Position numbers and translations under genes: made by a program | The notes under the pieces: generated by a model | Database searches by the model: none | What the model was told of the DNA's origin: nothing | The model's input: only the letters and a program-made list of their open reading frames with translations | Part shown: in pieces, positions 1 to 7,846 of the stretch | Layout: each line of letters begins with the position of its first letter | Numbering within the stretch: position 1 is the stretch's first letter | NCBI GenBank assembly: GCA_905203645.1 | Contig: CAJKWP010000010.1 | Location: 1 to 25,698 of the forward strand | Length of the DNA: 25,698 nt | Direction: 5' to 3' | Source: an uncultured Christensenella sp. | GTDB lineage: Bacteria > Bacillota > Clostridia > Christensenellales > UBA1242

Positions 1-81
1 ACGTCCGATAGTTGTATCAGCGATAACAACTTTAACCGGCTCACCGTTGGAATATTTTAAATTTTCTTCAAAAAAGATTTT
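1..81 (-). CDS. Possible 5' fragment of an edge-truncated gene, start unresolved
   Basis: The minus-strand frame is open from 81 to the window edge and encodes a protein-like stretch containing EENLKYSNGEPVKVVIADT. No credible start codon lies in this frame, which meets a stop at 82-84. A neighbouring frame just upstream encodes RELDWLDKDFEKS, and the two would join if the T-run near 70-75 (minus strand) had one more base. It may therefore be the start of a frameshifted gene or a sequencing error in a homopolymer. The function is unknown. It lies beyond the terminator of the next gene, so it would be a separate transcript. Confidence 0.22.
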
Positions 82-141
82 TCAAAATCTTTGTCAAGCC
101 AGTCCAATTCCCTCTTTGTTTTACATAATAAATACCAAAAT

Positions 142-180
142 AAAAAAACATATCAAACCATACTTGTGCGATTTGATATG
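142..180 (-). terminator. Intrinsic terminator of the Asn-rich secreted protein gene
   Basis: On the minus strand, CATATCAAA (180-172) pairs perfectly with TTTGATATG (157-149) around a 14-nt loop. It is followed by a run of seven T (148-142). It sits 25 nt past the stop codon at 205. Confidence 0.8.
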
Positions 181-204
181 CTCTTGTTTTTCCCCTATTC
201 AATT

Positions 205-1404
205 TTAACTATTTGTGCCGTTTTGATTTTGGGTGCTATTTTGATTTTGCCTTCTGTTTCTTAATATATTGTTTATATTGTTATATATAACATTATTATT
301 GTCCGAATTGTTGTCCGAATTGTTGTCAACCCTGTTCATGTTGTTGGTCGTATTGTTTTCAATCCTGTTCACATTGTTATTTGTGTTGTTTTGAGTTCTG
401 CTTACGGTGTTGCTTGTATTGCTTTCAGTCCTGTTCACATTAGTTTGAGTTCTGTTGGTGTTGTTGCTTGTTACGTTTTCTGTCCTGCTTATATTGTTTG
501 CGGTATCGTCAGTTCTGGTTACAGCGTTATTTGTGCTGTTGGTTGCATTGTTTTCAAACTTACTTGTATTGTTTTGATTATTTGCAAGGGTGCTAGCACT
601 GTTTGCATTGGCATTATTTCTGTTGTTAGCATTATCTGGCAGTATATTTCTTTGGTTGTTTGTGTTATTGTTTTCGATTTGAGTTCTTTGATTTGTGTTG
701 TTTTGGGTTTCAGGAGTTAGCACAACGTCTTGCTTTTCAAGTTTGTTATTTTTATCATACTCTGCTTGAAGTCGAGATACTTCTTCTGTTGTCAATGGCT
801 TTTGGTTTGCAAAATTTTGTTGGAACATTGCAAACGTTTGCCCATCAGTCAAATATCTTTCAAATGTTATTGTAAAATTTATATCTGAACTTGCGGTTTT
901 GCTGTTATCGATTACCGAATATGTAATTGTGCTTGATTTCGAAGATTGCGCTCCACCCTTTACATCCATAATCACTTGTTGGTCAAAGGTCACGTTGACA
1001 TTGTTTGTTGCTGCGACATTTTCAAATTTGGCAACTGTATAGAACGGTGAATTGTTTGTAAAGTTAAATTTGAGTTTTATATCAGTAACTCCACTAGCAT
1101 CTTCCTTGAAGTACAAGGGCTGTCCACCATTTATACTCCAATCAGCAAGCGTAGTCTTTTCTCGATCGGTATAATCCTGATAATGGAAATTTTTTCCTTC
1201 AAGAAAAGCAATGGCATTCCCGTTTGCATCATAACCATCAATTATTGTGCCTGTAACCGATACCTGCGAAGATGAAATATTAAATGTTACATAACCCGTA
1301 ATACTAAGTGTAGGATTTACACTTGCCCAAACTCCAAACATCATAAGCGAAATTGAAAACGCAAGTGAAATCAACGAAACCAACAATTTTTTTTTTCTTT
1401 TCAT
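205..1404 (-). CDS. Secreted protein with SipW-type signal peptide and Asn-rich undecapeptide repeats
   Basis: This 399-residue protein has a Lys/Arg-rich N-terminus (MKRKKK) and a hydrophobic core to about residue 28, then a small globular, beta-rich region (about 30-185). This start resembles signal peptides of TasA/camelysin-like proteins, which ER-type (S26B) signal peptidases cleave. Two such peptidases lie at 6635-9172, so they are plausible processors (inference). From about residue 233 to the end the sequence is dominated by Asn and Thr. Residues 297-371 hold degenerate 11-residue repeats starting R-T/I/V-E/Q/D, such as RTENVTSNNTN, RTESNTSNTVS and RIENNTTNNMN. No cell-wall anchor or C-terminal membrane segment is visible. 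An AAAGGA site precedes the ATG. Its role could be an extracellular fibre or matrix component, but I do not recognise the family. Confidence 0.85.
   Translation of the reverse strand: MKRKKKLLVSLISLAFSISLMMFGVWASVNPTLSITGYVTFNISSSQVSVTGTIIDGYDANGNAIAFLEGKNFHYQDYTDREKTTLADWSINGGQPLYFKEDASGVTDIKLKFNFTNNSPFYTVAKFENVAATNNVNVTFDQQVIMDVKGGAQSSKSSTITYSVIDNSKTASSDINFTITFERYLTDGQTFAMFQQNFANQKPLTTEEVSRLQAEYDKNNKLEKQDVVLTPETQNNTNQRTQIENNNTNNQRNILPDNANNRNNANANSASTLANNQNNTSKFENNATNSTNNAVTRTDDTANNISRTENVTSNNTNRTQTNVNRTESNTSNTVSRTQNNTNNNVNRIENNTTNNMNRVDNNSDNNSDNNNVIYNNINNILRNRRQNQNSTQNQNGTNS
292..516 (-). repeat. Degenerate 33-bp tandem coding repeats (11-residue Asn-rich units)
   Basis: Within the secreted protein gene, about seven units begin with an Arg codon and share the pattern R-x-E/Q-N-x-T-x-N-N-x-N. 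One unit is shortened to seven residues. The 3'-most end contains a perfect 12-bp tandem copy (ccgaattgttgt twice on the plus strand, about 302-325). Such repeats usually vary in copy number. Confidence 0.7.
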
Positions 1405-1532
1405 AAAATATTCCTTTTACAACATTAATTTGTGTAAAAAAGTCTATTTTATACAACAAATCTTACAGCAAAAATACACAAAAAAACTGCAAACACCATC
1501 AGGCAACAAAGAAGCGGTGCAATGCAAGGCTC

Positions 1533-1590
1533 GCCCGCATTCTTGCGACAGGAGTTTAGTAAATCCTAAACGACTGAGCAGAATGCGGGC
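1533..1590. repeat. Long hairpin 1 with conserved apical core
   Basis: The stem gcccgcattct (1533-1543) pairs with agaatgcgggc (1580-1590). The apex (about 1548-1576) contains caggagtttagtaaatcc and then taaacgactg, which itself folds through GTTTAG/CTAAAC. The same apical core, with three or so changes, recurs in the next hairpin on an unrelated outer stem. Both hairpins are preceded by gcaaggctcg. This looks like a dispersed repeat family rather than a gene. Confidence 0.75.
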
Positions 1591-1602
1591 AGAAACAAAT
1601 AT

Positions 1603-1730
1603 CTGGCAATTAAAAAACGAGAAAGTAGCAAGGCTCGAAAAAGCCCCAAGGCAGGAGTTTAGTAAACCCTAAATGACTGTCTTGGGGCTTTTTCAGTAAA
1701 CGCAGCAATGCGAAGTTTTTTAATTGCCAG
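1603..1730. repeat. Nested inverted repeat containing hairpin 2, overlapping the ABC gene's 3' end
   Basis: The outer arms ctggcaattaaaaaac (1603-1618) and gttttttaattgccag (1715-1730) are a perfect 16-bp inverted repeat. The right arm includes the last three sense codons and the stop codon of the ABC gene ending at 1720. Nested inside is hairpin 2: gaaaaagccccaag (1637-1650) pairs over 14 bp with cttggggctttttc (1681-1694). Its loop carries caggagtttagtaaaccc and then taaatgactg, nearly the same apical core as hairpin 1. Confidence 0.8.
1637..1694. terminator. Probable bidirectional terminator (hairpin 2)
   Basis: The GCCCC/GGGGC stem is flanked by A5 on one side and T5 on the other, so both transcripts would end in a U-run. 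It lies about 26-80 nt past the stop of the ABC exporter operon. The 30-nt structured loop is unusual for a terminator, which is why termination is inferred rather than certain. Confidence 0.5.
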
Positions 1731-3492
1731 AAAATTGGGAGTTGTACAACTCGGCATAAGCCCCACCCGCTTCCAAAAGCGTTTGGTGGTTGCCTATCTC
1801 GACAATATTGCCATCTTTCATAACCAAAATAGTATCGGCATTTTGAATTGTTGAAAGTCGGTGAGCAATAACAAAACTTGTTCTGCCCTTCATAAGTTTA
1901 TCCATTGCATCTTGGATAAGAATTTCTGTTCGAGTATCAACCGAACTGGTTGCCTCGTCCAAAATAAGCATTGGAGCATTGTCAACCATTGCTCTTGCAA
2001 TAGTCATAAGTTGTTTTTGTCCCTGTGAAAGTGAAATACTTTCATCCAAAACTTTGTCATAACCTTCGGGCAAGGTTTTGATAAAGTGGTCTATGTTTGC
2101 CATTTTGCACGCATCAATGATTGTCTGCATTGGCACATCTTGGTTTCCATAGGCGATGTTTTCTTTTATGGTGCCTTCAAAAAGCCAAGTATCTTGCAAA
2201 ACCATTCCAAAAAGTTCGCGGACATTTTCACGCTTCATGGTTGAAATATCTGTGCCATCAATAAGAATTTGACCGCTGTCAATTTCGTAAAAGCGCATAA
2301 GCAAATTTACCAAGGTTGTTTTTCCCGCACCAGTAGGACCAACAATCGCAATTTTTTGTCCTGGCAACGCTTTGAGTGAAAAGTTGTGAATAATCTCTTT
2401 GCCTTTTGTGTAGCCAAAGCATACGTCTTTGAATTCGACCATTCCTTGAACGTTTGGAATAGTTACATTCTTTTGACTTTCGTCTGGTTCTTCTTCCACG
2501 TCCAAAAATTCGAAAACACGTTCGGATGCGGCAACCGTTGACTGTAAAGTACCTGCAATAGATGCGATTTGGCTGAGTGGCTGATTGAGTTGTCTGATGT
2601 ACAACATAAAACTTGTTATTGCACCAAATCTTATATCACCACCCAAAACAGATATTCCACCAACAATACACACCAATATGAAGCCTATATTTGAAATAAA
2701 GTTTGAAATTGGATACATAAGTCCCGAAAAGAAATGACTTTTGAATCCGCTTTGCATGATATCTTTGTTGATTTTTTCAAATTGGTCGATTGCTTTTTGT
2801 TCGCCGCCAAAAACTTTGACAACGTTGTGTGCATTGTAAACCTCTTCTATGTGACCATTTATTTCACCAATACTTTTTTGTTGTTTTGCAAAGTATTTTT
2901 GAGAAAATTTTATGATAACCATCATTGCCACTGCTGAAAGTGGAACTGTAACCAACGCAACAAGAGCCATTTTCCATGAAAGCACAAACATTATGACAAG
3001 TACCCCAACAACTTTTACAAGTGATGCAAGCATACCGGCAAGCGACTGCTCCAAAGTTGAAGTAATGGTGCTTACGTCGTTGGTTATTCTGCTCAAAATA
3101 TCGCCTATACTTGATTTGTCATAGTATGAAAGCGGAATTTTGTTCATTTTGACGCTTATTGCCCTGCGGAATCTTTGACCGATTTTGGATGCAGCTTTTG
3201 ACATCAGAACACCACAAATATAGTCGACCAAACTGCTTACTGAATACAAAATCACAAGCAAGATTCCAATTTTGCCAATGAGTTGCATATCTATTATGCC
3301 TGTATCTATGCTGTCTTGCAATTCGTTGGTTATGTCACCCAAAAGTTTTGGGCAAAAGATTGTCAATGAAACGTACAAAATTGCAAACAAGAGTCCTGCG
3401 ACAAGCAAAAATCTTTCAGGTTTTACAAATTTGAGCAATTTTTTTACGCCACTTTTGAAATCTTTTGGCTTTTGACTGTTATGTTTGCTCAT
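1720..3492 (-). CDS. ABC exporter half-transporter, catalytically complete subunit
   Basis: This 590-residue protein has an N-terminal six-helix export domain (about 25-320) and a C-terminal ATPase. Walker A is GPTGAGKTT (385-393), Walker B ends in LDEA with the catalytic Glu at 513, and the H-loop His is in AHRLS (544). The signature reads LSQGQ instead of LSGGQ. Together with the partner's degenerate Walker B and H-loop, this is the asymmetric pattern of heterodimeric exporters such as BmrCD, LmrCD and TM287/288, which export drugs, lipids or peptides. The start at 3492 is chosen because GAGGAGG precedes that ATG; upstream in-frame codons belong to the neighbouring gene. The start overlaps the upstream stop in an ATGA, so translation is probably coupled. 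The substrate cannot be read from the sequence. Confidence 0.9.
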   Translation of the reverse strand: MSKHNSQKPKDFKSGVKKLLKFVKPERFLLVAGLLFAILYVSLTIFCPKLLGDITNELQDSIDTGIIDMQLIGKIGILLVILYSVSSLVDYICGVLMSKAASKIGQRFRRAISVKMNKIPLSYYDKSSIGDILSRITNDVSTITSTLEQSLAGMLASLVKVVGVLVIMFVLSWKMALVALVTVPLSAVAMMVIIKFSQKYFAKQQKSIGEINGHIEEVYNAHNVVKVFGGEQKAIDQFEKINKDIMQSGFKSHFFSGLMYPISNFISNIGFILVCIVGGISVLGGDIRFGAITSFMLYIRQLNQPLSQIASIAGTLQSTVAASERVFEFLDVEEEPDESQKNVTIPNVQGMVEFKDVCFGYTKGKEIIHNFSLKALPGQKIAIVGPTGAGKTTLVNLLMRFYEIDSGQILIDGTDISTMKRENVRELFGMVLQDTWLFEGTIKENIAYGNQDVPMQTIIDACKMANIDHFIKTLPEGYDKVLDESISLSQGQKQLMTIARAMVDNAPMLILDEATSSVDTRTEILIQDAMDKLMKGRTSFVIAHRLSTIQNADTILVMKDGNIVEIGNHQTLLEAGGAYAELYNSQFSGN

Positions 3493-5225
3493 TGTGCCAC
3501 CTCCTCGCCAAGTTGAGATTTTGCAATCTCTTTGTATACTTCGCAATTTTTAAGCAGTTCTTCATGAGTACCCTTGCCCACAACTTCACCGTTTTCCAAA
3601 ACAATAATAAGGTCAGCAGAGATAATTGTTCCAACCCTTTGTGCAACTATAAGATTTGTTTTGCCGGAAAGTTCTTTTGTAATCGCCGCCCTTAATTTTT
3701 TGTCGGTTTTGTAATCAAGTGCCGAAAAACTGTCGTCAAAAATAAAAATTTCAGGATCTTTTACAATTGCACGAGCGATAGATAATCTTTGCCTTTGTCC
3801 ACCCGAAACGTTTGTTCCGCCCTGTGCAATATGATGTTCGATGCCGTCTGAAAACTTGCTGATAAAATGGCTGCATTGTGCGATTGAGCACGCTTTTTTG
3901 ATTTGTTCATCAGTAGCATCTTCCTTTCCATAACGGATATTTGATGCTATTGTCCCACCAAAAAGCATTCCCTTTTGTGGAACGTACCCAATTTTGTCAA
4001 TCAAATCTTTTTTGCTTATATCTTTTATGTCAACGCCGTCCAAAGTTATTTGCCCTTCGGTAACATCGTAAAATCTTGGAACAAGGTTTATAAGTGTGCT
4101 TTTTCCACTTCCAGTCGAGCCAATAAATGCGACAGTCTGCCCTTTCTTTGCTTCAAAAGAAATATTTTTGAGCACATAATCTTGGGCGCCTGGATATTTA
4201 AACGAAACATTTTTGAATACAACTTCACCTTCACCTTCAAATACACCATTGGTATTTTGTGGAAATTCAATACTGCATTTTGTGTCCAAAACTTCGTTTA
4301 AACGTTTTGCTGACACGCTTGCACGTGGAAACATTACAAATATCATCGCAATAAGTGAAAAACTTGAAAGTATCATCATACTGTATTGTGCAAATGCCAT
4401 AATTTGACCAATGTTCATAATATTTTGCTGTGCCAAACTTGCGCCATACCAATAAATAAACAATGTCAACCCGCTCAATATAATGTTAATTGCGGGACTT
4501 AAAAGTGACATAATCTTGCCAATTGTATAATTTGTTTTGGTTAATTTTTTGTTGACATCTTCAAATCTTTCTTCTTGAAATTCTTGGCTGTTGTATGCAC
4601 GGATAACTCTTAATCCAGTCAAATTTTCCCTTGAAACAAGATTGGTTCGGTCAACAAGCTTTTGAAATTTTTTGAACTGAGGAATTGCAAAAGCAAATAT
4701 TCCGCCAATTGCAGCAACCAAAAGCACAATACATATCATAGTTGCAAACGAAAGTTGTCCGCTTGAACGAATGATTTTTATAAGTGCCCATATCGCCATA
4801 AGCGGTGCGGTTACCAGCATACGCATTCCCATTGTGATAAGCGATTTGACCTGTGTAACATCGTTTGTTGTTCTTGTCATCAAACTTGATGGTGAAAATT
4901 GGTTCATTTCGTTCATTGAAAGACTTTCAACTTTTTCAAAAAACTTGCTTCGCAAATTTTTGGACAGGTTTGAACCAATAGTGTTAAGAAGCAATCCGAC
5001 CAAAACACTGCATACTATACTTCCCAATGAAAAACCAAGCATTTTGCCGCCAATAAGCAAAATACTCTGCATTTGGATTTCTTCACCACTTGTCAACATG
5101 TTTACGATTTGACTCATGTAATCTGGCAACATAAGGTCAAGTGCGACTTGACAAAAAATCAAGATTACCATGCCAAAGAACAACAAAATGTCAATCTTTC
5201 TTAGGTATTTCATAAGTTTTAACAT
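3489..5225 (-). CDS. ABC exporter half-transporter, degenerate-site subunit
   Basis: This 578-residue protein has the same export-domain plus ATPase layout. Walker A is GSTGSGKST (369-377) and the signature is canonical (NVSGGQRQR, from 472). Walker B ends IFDDSFSALD, so the catalytic Glu is Asp, and the H-loop His is Gln (AQRVGT, about 529). This subunit therefore supplies the weak ATP site, paired with the LSQGQ of the downstream gene. The start at 5225 is chosen from a GGGAG site 8 nt upstream. It is the first gene of the two-gene exporter operon, and a terminator hairpin lies between its likely promoter and its ribosome binding site. Confidence 0.9.
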   Translation of the reverse strand: MLKLMKYLRKIDILLFFGMVILIFCQVALDLMLPDYMSQIVNMLTSGEEIQMQSILLIGGKMLGFSLGSIVCSVLVGLLLNTIGSNLSKNLRSKFFEKVESLSMNEMNQFSPSSLMTRTTNDVTQVKSLITMGMRMLVTAPLMAIWALIKIIRSSGQLSFATMICIVLLVAAIGGIFAFAIPQFKKFQKLVDRTNLVSRENLTGLRVIRAYNSQEFQEERFEDVNKKLTKTNYTIGKIMSLLSPAINIILSGLTLFIYWYGASLAQQNIMNIGQIMAFAQYSMMILSSFSLIAMIFVMFPRASVSAKRLNEVLDTKCSIEFPQNTNGVFEGEGEVVFKNVSFKYPGAQDYVLKNISFEAKKGQTVAFIGSTGSGKSTLINLVPRFYDVTEGQITLDGVDIKDISKKDLIDKIGYVPQKGMLFGGTIASNIRYGKEDATDEQIKKACSIAQCSHFISKFSDGIEHHIAQGGTNVSGGQRQRLSIARAIVKDPEIFIFDDSFSALDYKTDKKLRAAITKELSGKTNLIVAQRVGTIISADLIIVLENGEVVGKGTHEELLKNCEVYKEIAKSQLGEEVAQ

Positions 5226-5243
5226 AAATTTTACTCCCAACAA

Positions 5244-5269
5244 AAAAAGTCAACAGAAATTGACTTTTT
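5244..5269 (-). terminator. Intrinsic terminator directly before the ABC operon ribosome binding site
   Basis: On the minus strand, AAAAAGTCAA and TTGACTTTTT form a 10-bp stem with a 6-nt loop, followed by further T. It ends only a few nucleotides before the GGGAG of the exporter gene. It may simply end the DUF1858 transcript, or act as a leader attenuator for the exporter. Confidence 0.65.
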
Positions 5270-5286
5270 AACTTTCAACAAAAAAT

Positions 5287-5316
5287 TATATACGAAAAGC
5301 AAAAAGAAAATGTTAA
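5287..5316 (-). promoter_or_regulatory. Possible promoter of the ABC exporter operon
   Basis: TTAACA (5316-5311) lies 18 nt from TATATA (5292-5287), which overlaps a TATAAT (5290-5285). The -35 element covers the stop codon of the DUF1858 gene. If used, the roughly 55-nt leader would consist mostly of the terminator hairpin at 5244-5269. Confidence 0.35.
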
Positions 5317-5507
5317 AATTTTGCCTGGTTGAGTTTTTCAAGCATATAGTCAATGTCTATTCCATGAACGCTTGCCGCTTCTTCCAATGTTTCCATGCGA
5401 CTCATTGGACAACCAAAACAATGCATTCCAAATCCAATAAGAATATCACCATATCCTTCGTTTGTATCCAAAAGTTGTCCCAATGTCATATCTTTGGTTA
5501 TTTTCAT
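5313..5507 (-). CDS. DUF1858 redox-disulfide domain protein
   Basis: This 64-residue protein is essentially one DUF1858 domain. It carries the CFGCP motif near residue 30, the paired cysteines that define the hybrid-cluster-protein-associated redox disulfide family. Members occur alone or fused to ScdA-type repair proteins and other redox enzymes, and are thought to handle disulfides or metal centres. Its ATG overlaps the stop of the SPFH gene (ATGA) with GGAAG upstream, so the two are translationally coupled. No hybrid cluster protein is present in the window, and the partner is unknown. Confidence 0.85.
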   Translation of the reverse strand: MKITKDMTLGQLLDTNEGYGDILIGFGMHCFGCPMSRMETLEEAASVHGIDIDYMLEKLNQAKF

Positions 5508-6586
5508 AATCTTCCTTTCCTTTTAAGTGGTTGCCCGCAAAGCGCACAATTTTGATTTTGCGCCGAGTTTTCGTATCCGCAAAACAAACATCTTACAACA
5601 GTACCATTATCATAATTCAAACCGCTTTGGTTGTCAACACTTTTTGAAGCAAAATTTTCATTTTTTTTATATTTTTTTGTTTGATAATCGACATCTTCAT
5701 CGTTGTGCAAATATTGATTTTCAACGTCTATACATTTGTTTTTTCGATTGCCAAAATGCAAAAGTTCTTGCTCGGTTGGATCTGTATTTTGAACGATTTG
5801 ATTTGATTTTTCGTTTGTCCAAGAGTTTTGTGTTTTTGTATTTTCCAAATCTTTTTGAACAAAGATATTTTTGCCGATTTGAGTTTGATTTGCAATGTTT
5901 TGACTTATGAGTCGAAGTCTTTTTGGAAGTTTGCATTCTTTTATATCAAAACCCAAAAATTCTACACCCAAAAAATCAAGCTTATTGCCAATTCTTTCAT
6001 ACAAGAAGTCAACCAAGTGGTCCGTGTACAAAAAATCTTCGATTCCAAACTTTGACTTTTCAATTTCGCCAAGCACAAATTCGCCAACATAGCCACTGAG
6101 TATTTTTTCGGCTTCTTTGTTTTTCAAGTGATTGTATTCGCAAAGCAGGTTTTGCAAAAATTTTTGAGGGTTTGTTATTTGAAAAGCGTATCCGCCGCTT
6201 ATCCCGACTTTGAATTCACCCACGTTTTTGTCAAAAATTTCTGCCTTTCGATAACACTTGAATGGTTTGTATTTGAACAGAATTTTGTTGACTATGTAAA
6301 CATCACAAAAAAAGTATTTTTGAAATTTGCCATCTTTGTTTGGCTTTGAAAGTTTGAATCTTTTGTCGCACTTTGGCAAATTGGCAAGTGACAGTTCGTG
6401 TTCCCCTTCCGTAAAACTGTCCAAAATTTTGTCGCCGTCACACAAAAACAGCACGCAATCTTTTGGAACAACGGCCTGCATTGGCAATTTTATTTTGTTT
6501 GTCGGATAAACAAAGACTGGCTCTGTCGAAATATCAAAGTCAATCACAATCTTGTTTTTTCGCCTTAAAAAATCAAAAAATCCCAT
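5504..6586 (-). CDS. SPFH-like domain protein with C-terminal zinc ribbon
   Basis: This 360-residue protein has an N-terminal beta-rich region of the SPFH/YdjI type: an opening MGFFDFLRRKNK, then a stomatin-like core to about residue 230. A low-complexity Asn/Gln/Lys linker follows, and a C-terminal zinc ribbon with Cys at 333, 336, 347 and 350 (CLFC...CALC). Proteins of this layout are poorly characterised; some Bacillota relatives act at the membrane or with stress-response shells. No transmembrane helix is evident. It is the first gene of a two-gene unit with the DUF1858 protein. Its start codon lies only 6 nt after a TATAAT, with no SD site, suggesting a leaderless transcript. The fold is inferred from overall pattern, so family assignment is moderate. 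Confidence 0.7.
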   Translation of the reverse strand: MGFFDFLRRKNKIVIDFDISTEPVFVYPTNKIKLPMQAVVPKDCVLFLCDGDKILDSFTEGEHELSLANLPKCDKRFKLSKPNKDGKFQKYFFCDVYIVNKILFKYKPFKCYRKAEIFDKNVGEFKVGISGGYAFQITNPQKFLQNLLCEYNHLKNKEAEKILSGYVGEFVLGEIEKSKFGIEDFLYTDHLVDFLYERIGNKLDFLGVEFLGFDIKECKLPKRLRLISQNIANQTQIGKNIFVQKDLENTKTQNSWTNEKSNQIVQNTDPTEQELLHFGNRKNKCIDVENQYLHNDEDVDYQTKKYKKNENFASKSVDNQSGLNYDNGTVVRCLFCGYENSAQNQNCALCGQPLKRKGRL

Positions 6587-6592
6587 ATAAAT

Positions 6593-6621
6593 ATTATATA
6601 GGATTTATTTGAAACTTACAA
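6593..6621 (-). promoter_or_regulatory. Promoter giving a probably leaderless SPFH mRNA
   Basis: TTGTAA (6621-6616), a 17-nt spacer and TATAAT (6598-6593) are followed by just 6 nt and then the ATG at 6586. Transcription normally starts about 7 nt past the -10 box, which is the A of the ATG. No SD site fits in the gap. Confidence 0.6.
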
Positions 6622-6634
6622 ATGTTTTTTGCAA

Positions 6635-7837
6635 TCAAGATTTTTTGTTGCTTTTTGCATTTGTGTTTGTGATTGTTTTTGTTTTACTGATGTTTTTCAA
6701 ATCCTTTTGGTTGGGATAATTTGAAATATCATTTCTTTCTGTTTTTACTGGTGTTTTTTGTTGTTGAGTTTGCAGTTCTTTGTTTTTTTCAATTTTTTTG
6801 CTTGCATACATAGCGTTTGCAATATTGTGCAATTTTATAAGTCTTTTTTTGTTACGTGATGATTTTGTATTTTGAATAAAGTAATTCCAATATTCTTCAC
6901 GACTTGGATAAAGGGATAAACCTGCGTTTACAAACTCAAGTTGTTTTTTTTCAGATTTGTTTTGTGGTTCATACAAATATCCCCACAAAAAATCTTTGAC
7001 TTCATCTTTTTGATTTTCTGGAATAATATCATAAAAATACACTTTATCAGAATCCCGCATTTCAAAACCAATATTATTTTTTATGCTTTCTTCGCTGTCA
7101 AAGGGTACTTCCAGTGCAATAACTTTTTTTTCGATCATCAAAGCAAATATCAATTCAAAAATTTCCAAAAGTTGTACAAATATCAAAATCCCCAGTGGAA
7201 TGATAACCAAAAAAATAATTCCTTTTGAAGAAAAACAAAAAGCAAAAACCTTAAGTATCCATTTCGGCGTACCTATATCCCTGCCTATAACAAATTCTTC
7301 ACGTATCAAAATCCCGTCTGATGAGGAGTTGCTGTCGCCTTTTGTTTCAAAAAATCTTGTCCCATCGCTCGCTTGATATACACCGATAATGCGATGAAAA
7401 ATAATTGATGCTTCGGCTTTGATAGCGTCTTGTTTTGTTTTTGTTCCACAAACATCAGCATCCGAAGATGGCGTCGGTGGATTGGAAATATCTTCAACTT
7501 TCACAAGTTGAGATCTGGTTGGGTCAAAGTTGTCTTGGAAACGATAAAAGGCAATTACATCGCCAACGTCAAGTTTCTTTTTGTCAATATCCCTGAGAAT
7601 AACTACGTCACCAACATTGTAACCACCTGCAGTCATGCTTCCTGAAAGCACCCTTACGAACGTAAATCCAAAAATGGGAACAGCGCGATTTTCAATACGT
7701 GTCACCATCATAACACCACTTATGATTATCGCAAGGATAACGATAGGATAAATGCATATATCAGTAATGATACCCAAAACTCGTTGTGTTGTTGTCTGTT
7801 TTTTTATTTTTTGCTTTGTAAGTTTTGTATTTTCCAT
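6635..7837 (-). CDS. sipW: Signal peptidase I, ER/archaeal type (S26B), with long C-terminal tail
   Basis: This 400-residue membrane serine protease removes signal peptides at the outer face of the membrane. A transmembrane helix lies at about 27-46. The catalytic Ser is in SGSM (Ser67), the His replacing Lys in this subfamily is in FHRI (His148), and the acidic motif is TKGDSN (Asp168). A second transmembrane helix is near 205-235. About 165 further residues form a charged, Lys/Asn-rich cytoplasmic tail; typical SipW proteins are near 190 residues, so this tail is unusual. It follows a paralog with a 9-bp gap and an AAGAAGG site, in one operon. The symbol denotes the SipW-type family, not proven orthology. 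Confidence 0.88.
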   Translation of the reverse strand: MENTKLTKQKIKKQTTTQRVLGIITDICIYPIVILAIIISGVMMVTRIENRAVPIFGFTFVRVLSGSMTAGGYNVGDVVILRDIDKKKLDVGDVIAFYRFQDNFDPTRSQLVKVEDISNPPTPSSDADVCGTKTKQDAIKAEASIIFHRIIGVYQASDGTRFFETKGDSNSSSDGILIREEFVIGRDIGTPKWILKVFAFCFSSKGIIFLVIIPLGILIFVQLLEIFELIFALMIEKKVIALEVPFDSEESIKNNIGFEMRDSDKVYFYDIIPENQKDEVKDFLWGYLYEPQNKSEKKQLEFVNAGLSLYPSREEYWNYFIQNTKSSRNKKRLIKLHNIANAMYASKKIEKNKELQTQQQKTPVKTERNDISNYPNQKDLKNISKTKTITNTNAKSNKKS

Positions 7838-7846
7838 CTTACCTTC

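Noticed and set aside
391..720. 109-codon plus-strand ORF
   Set aside because: Antisense to the low-complexity Asn-rich region, where stop codons are rare by composition; no SD and no family.
1430..1672. 80-codon plus-strand ORF
   Set aside because: It runs straight through both hairpins; the apparent protein is a by-product of the repeat.
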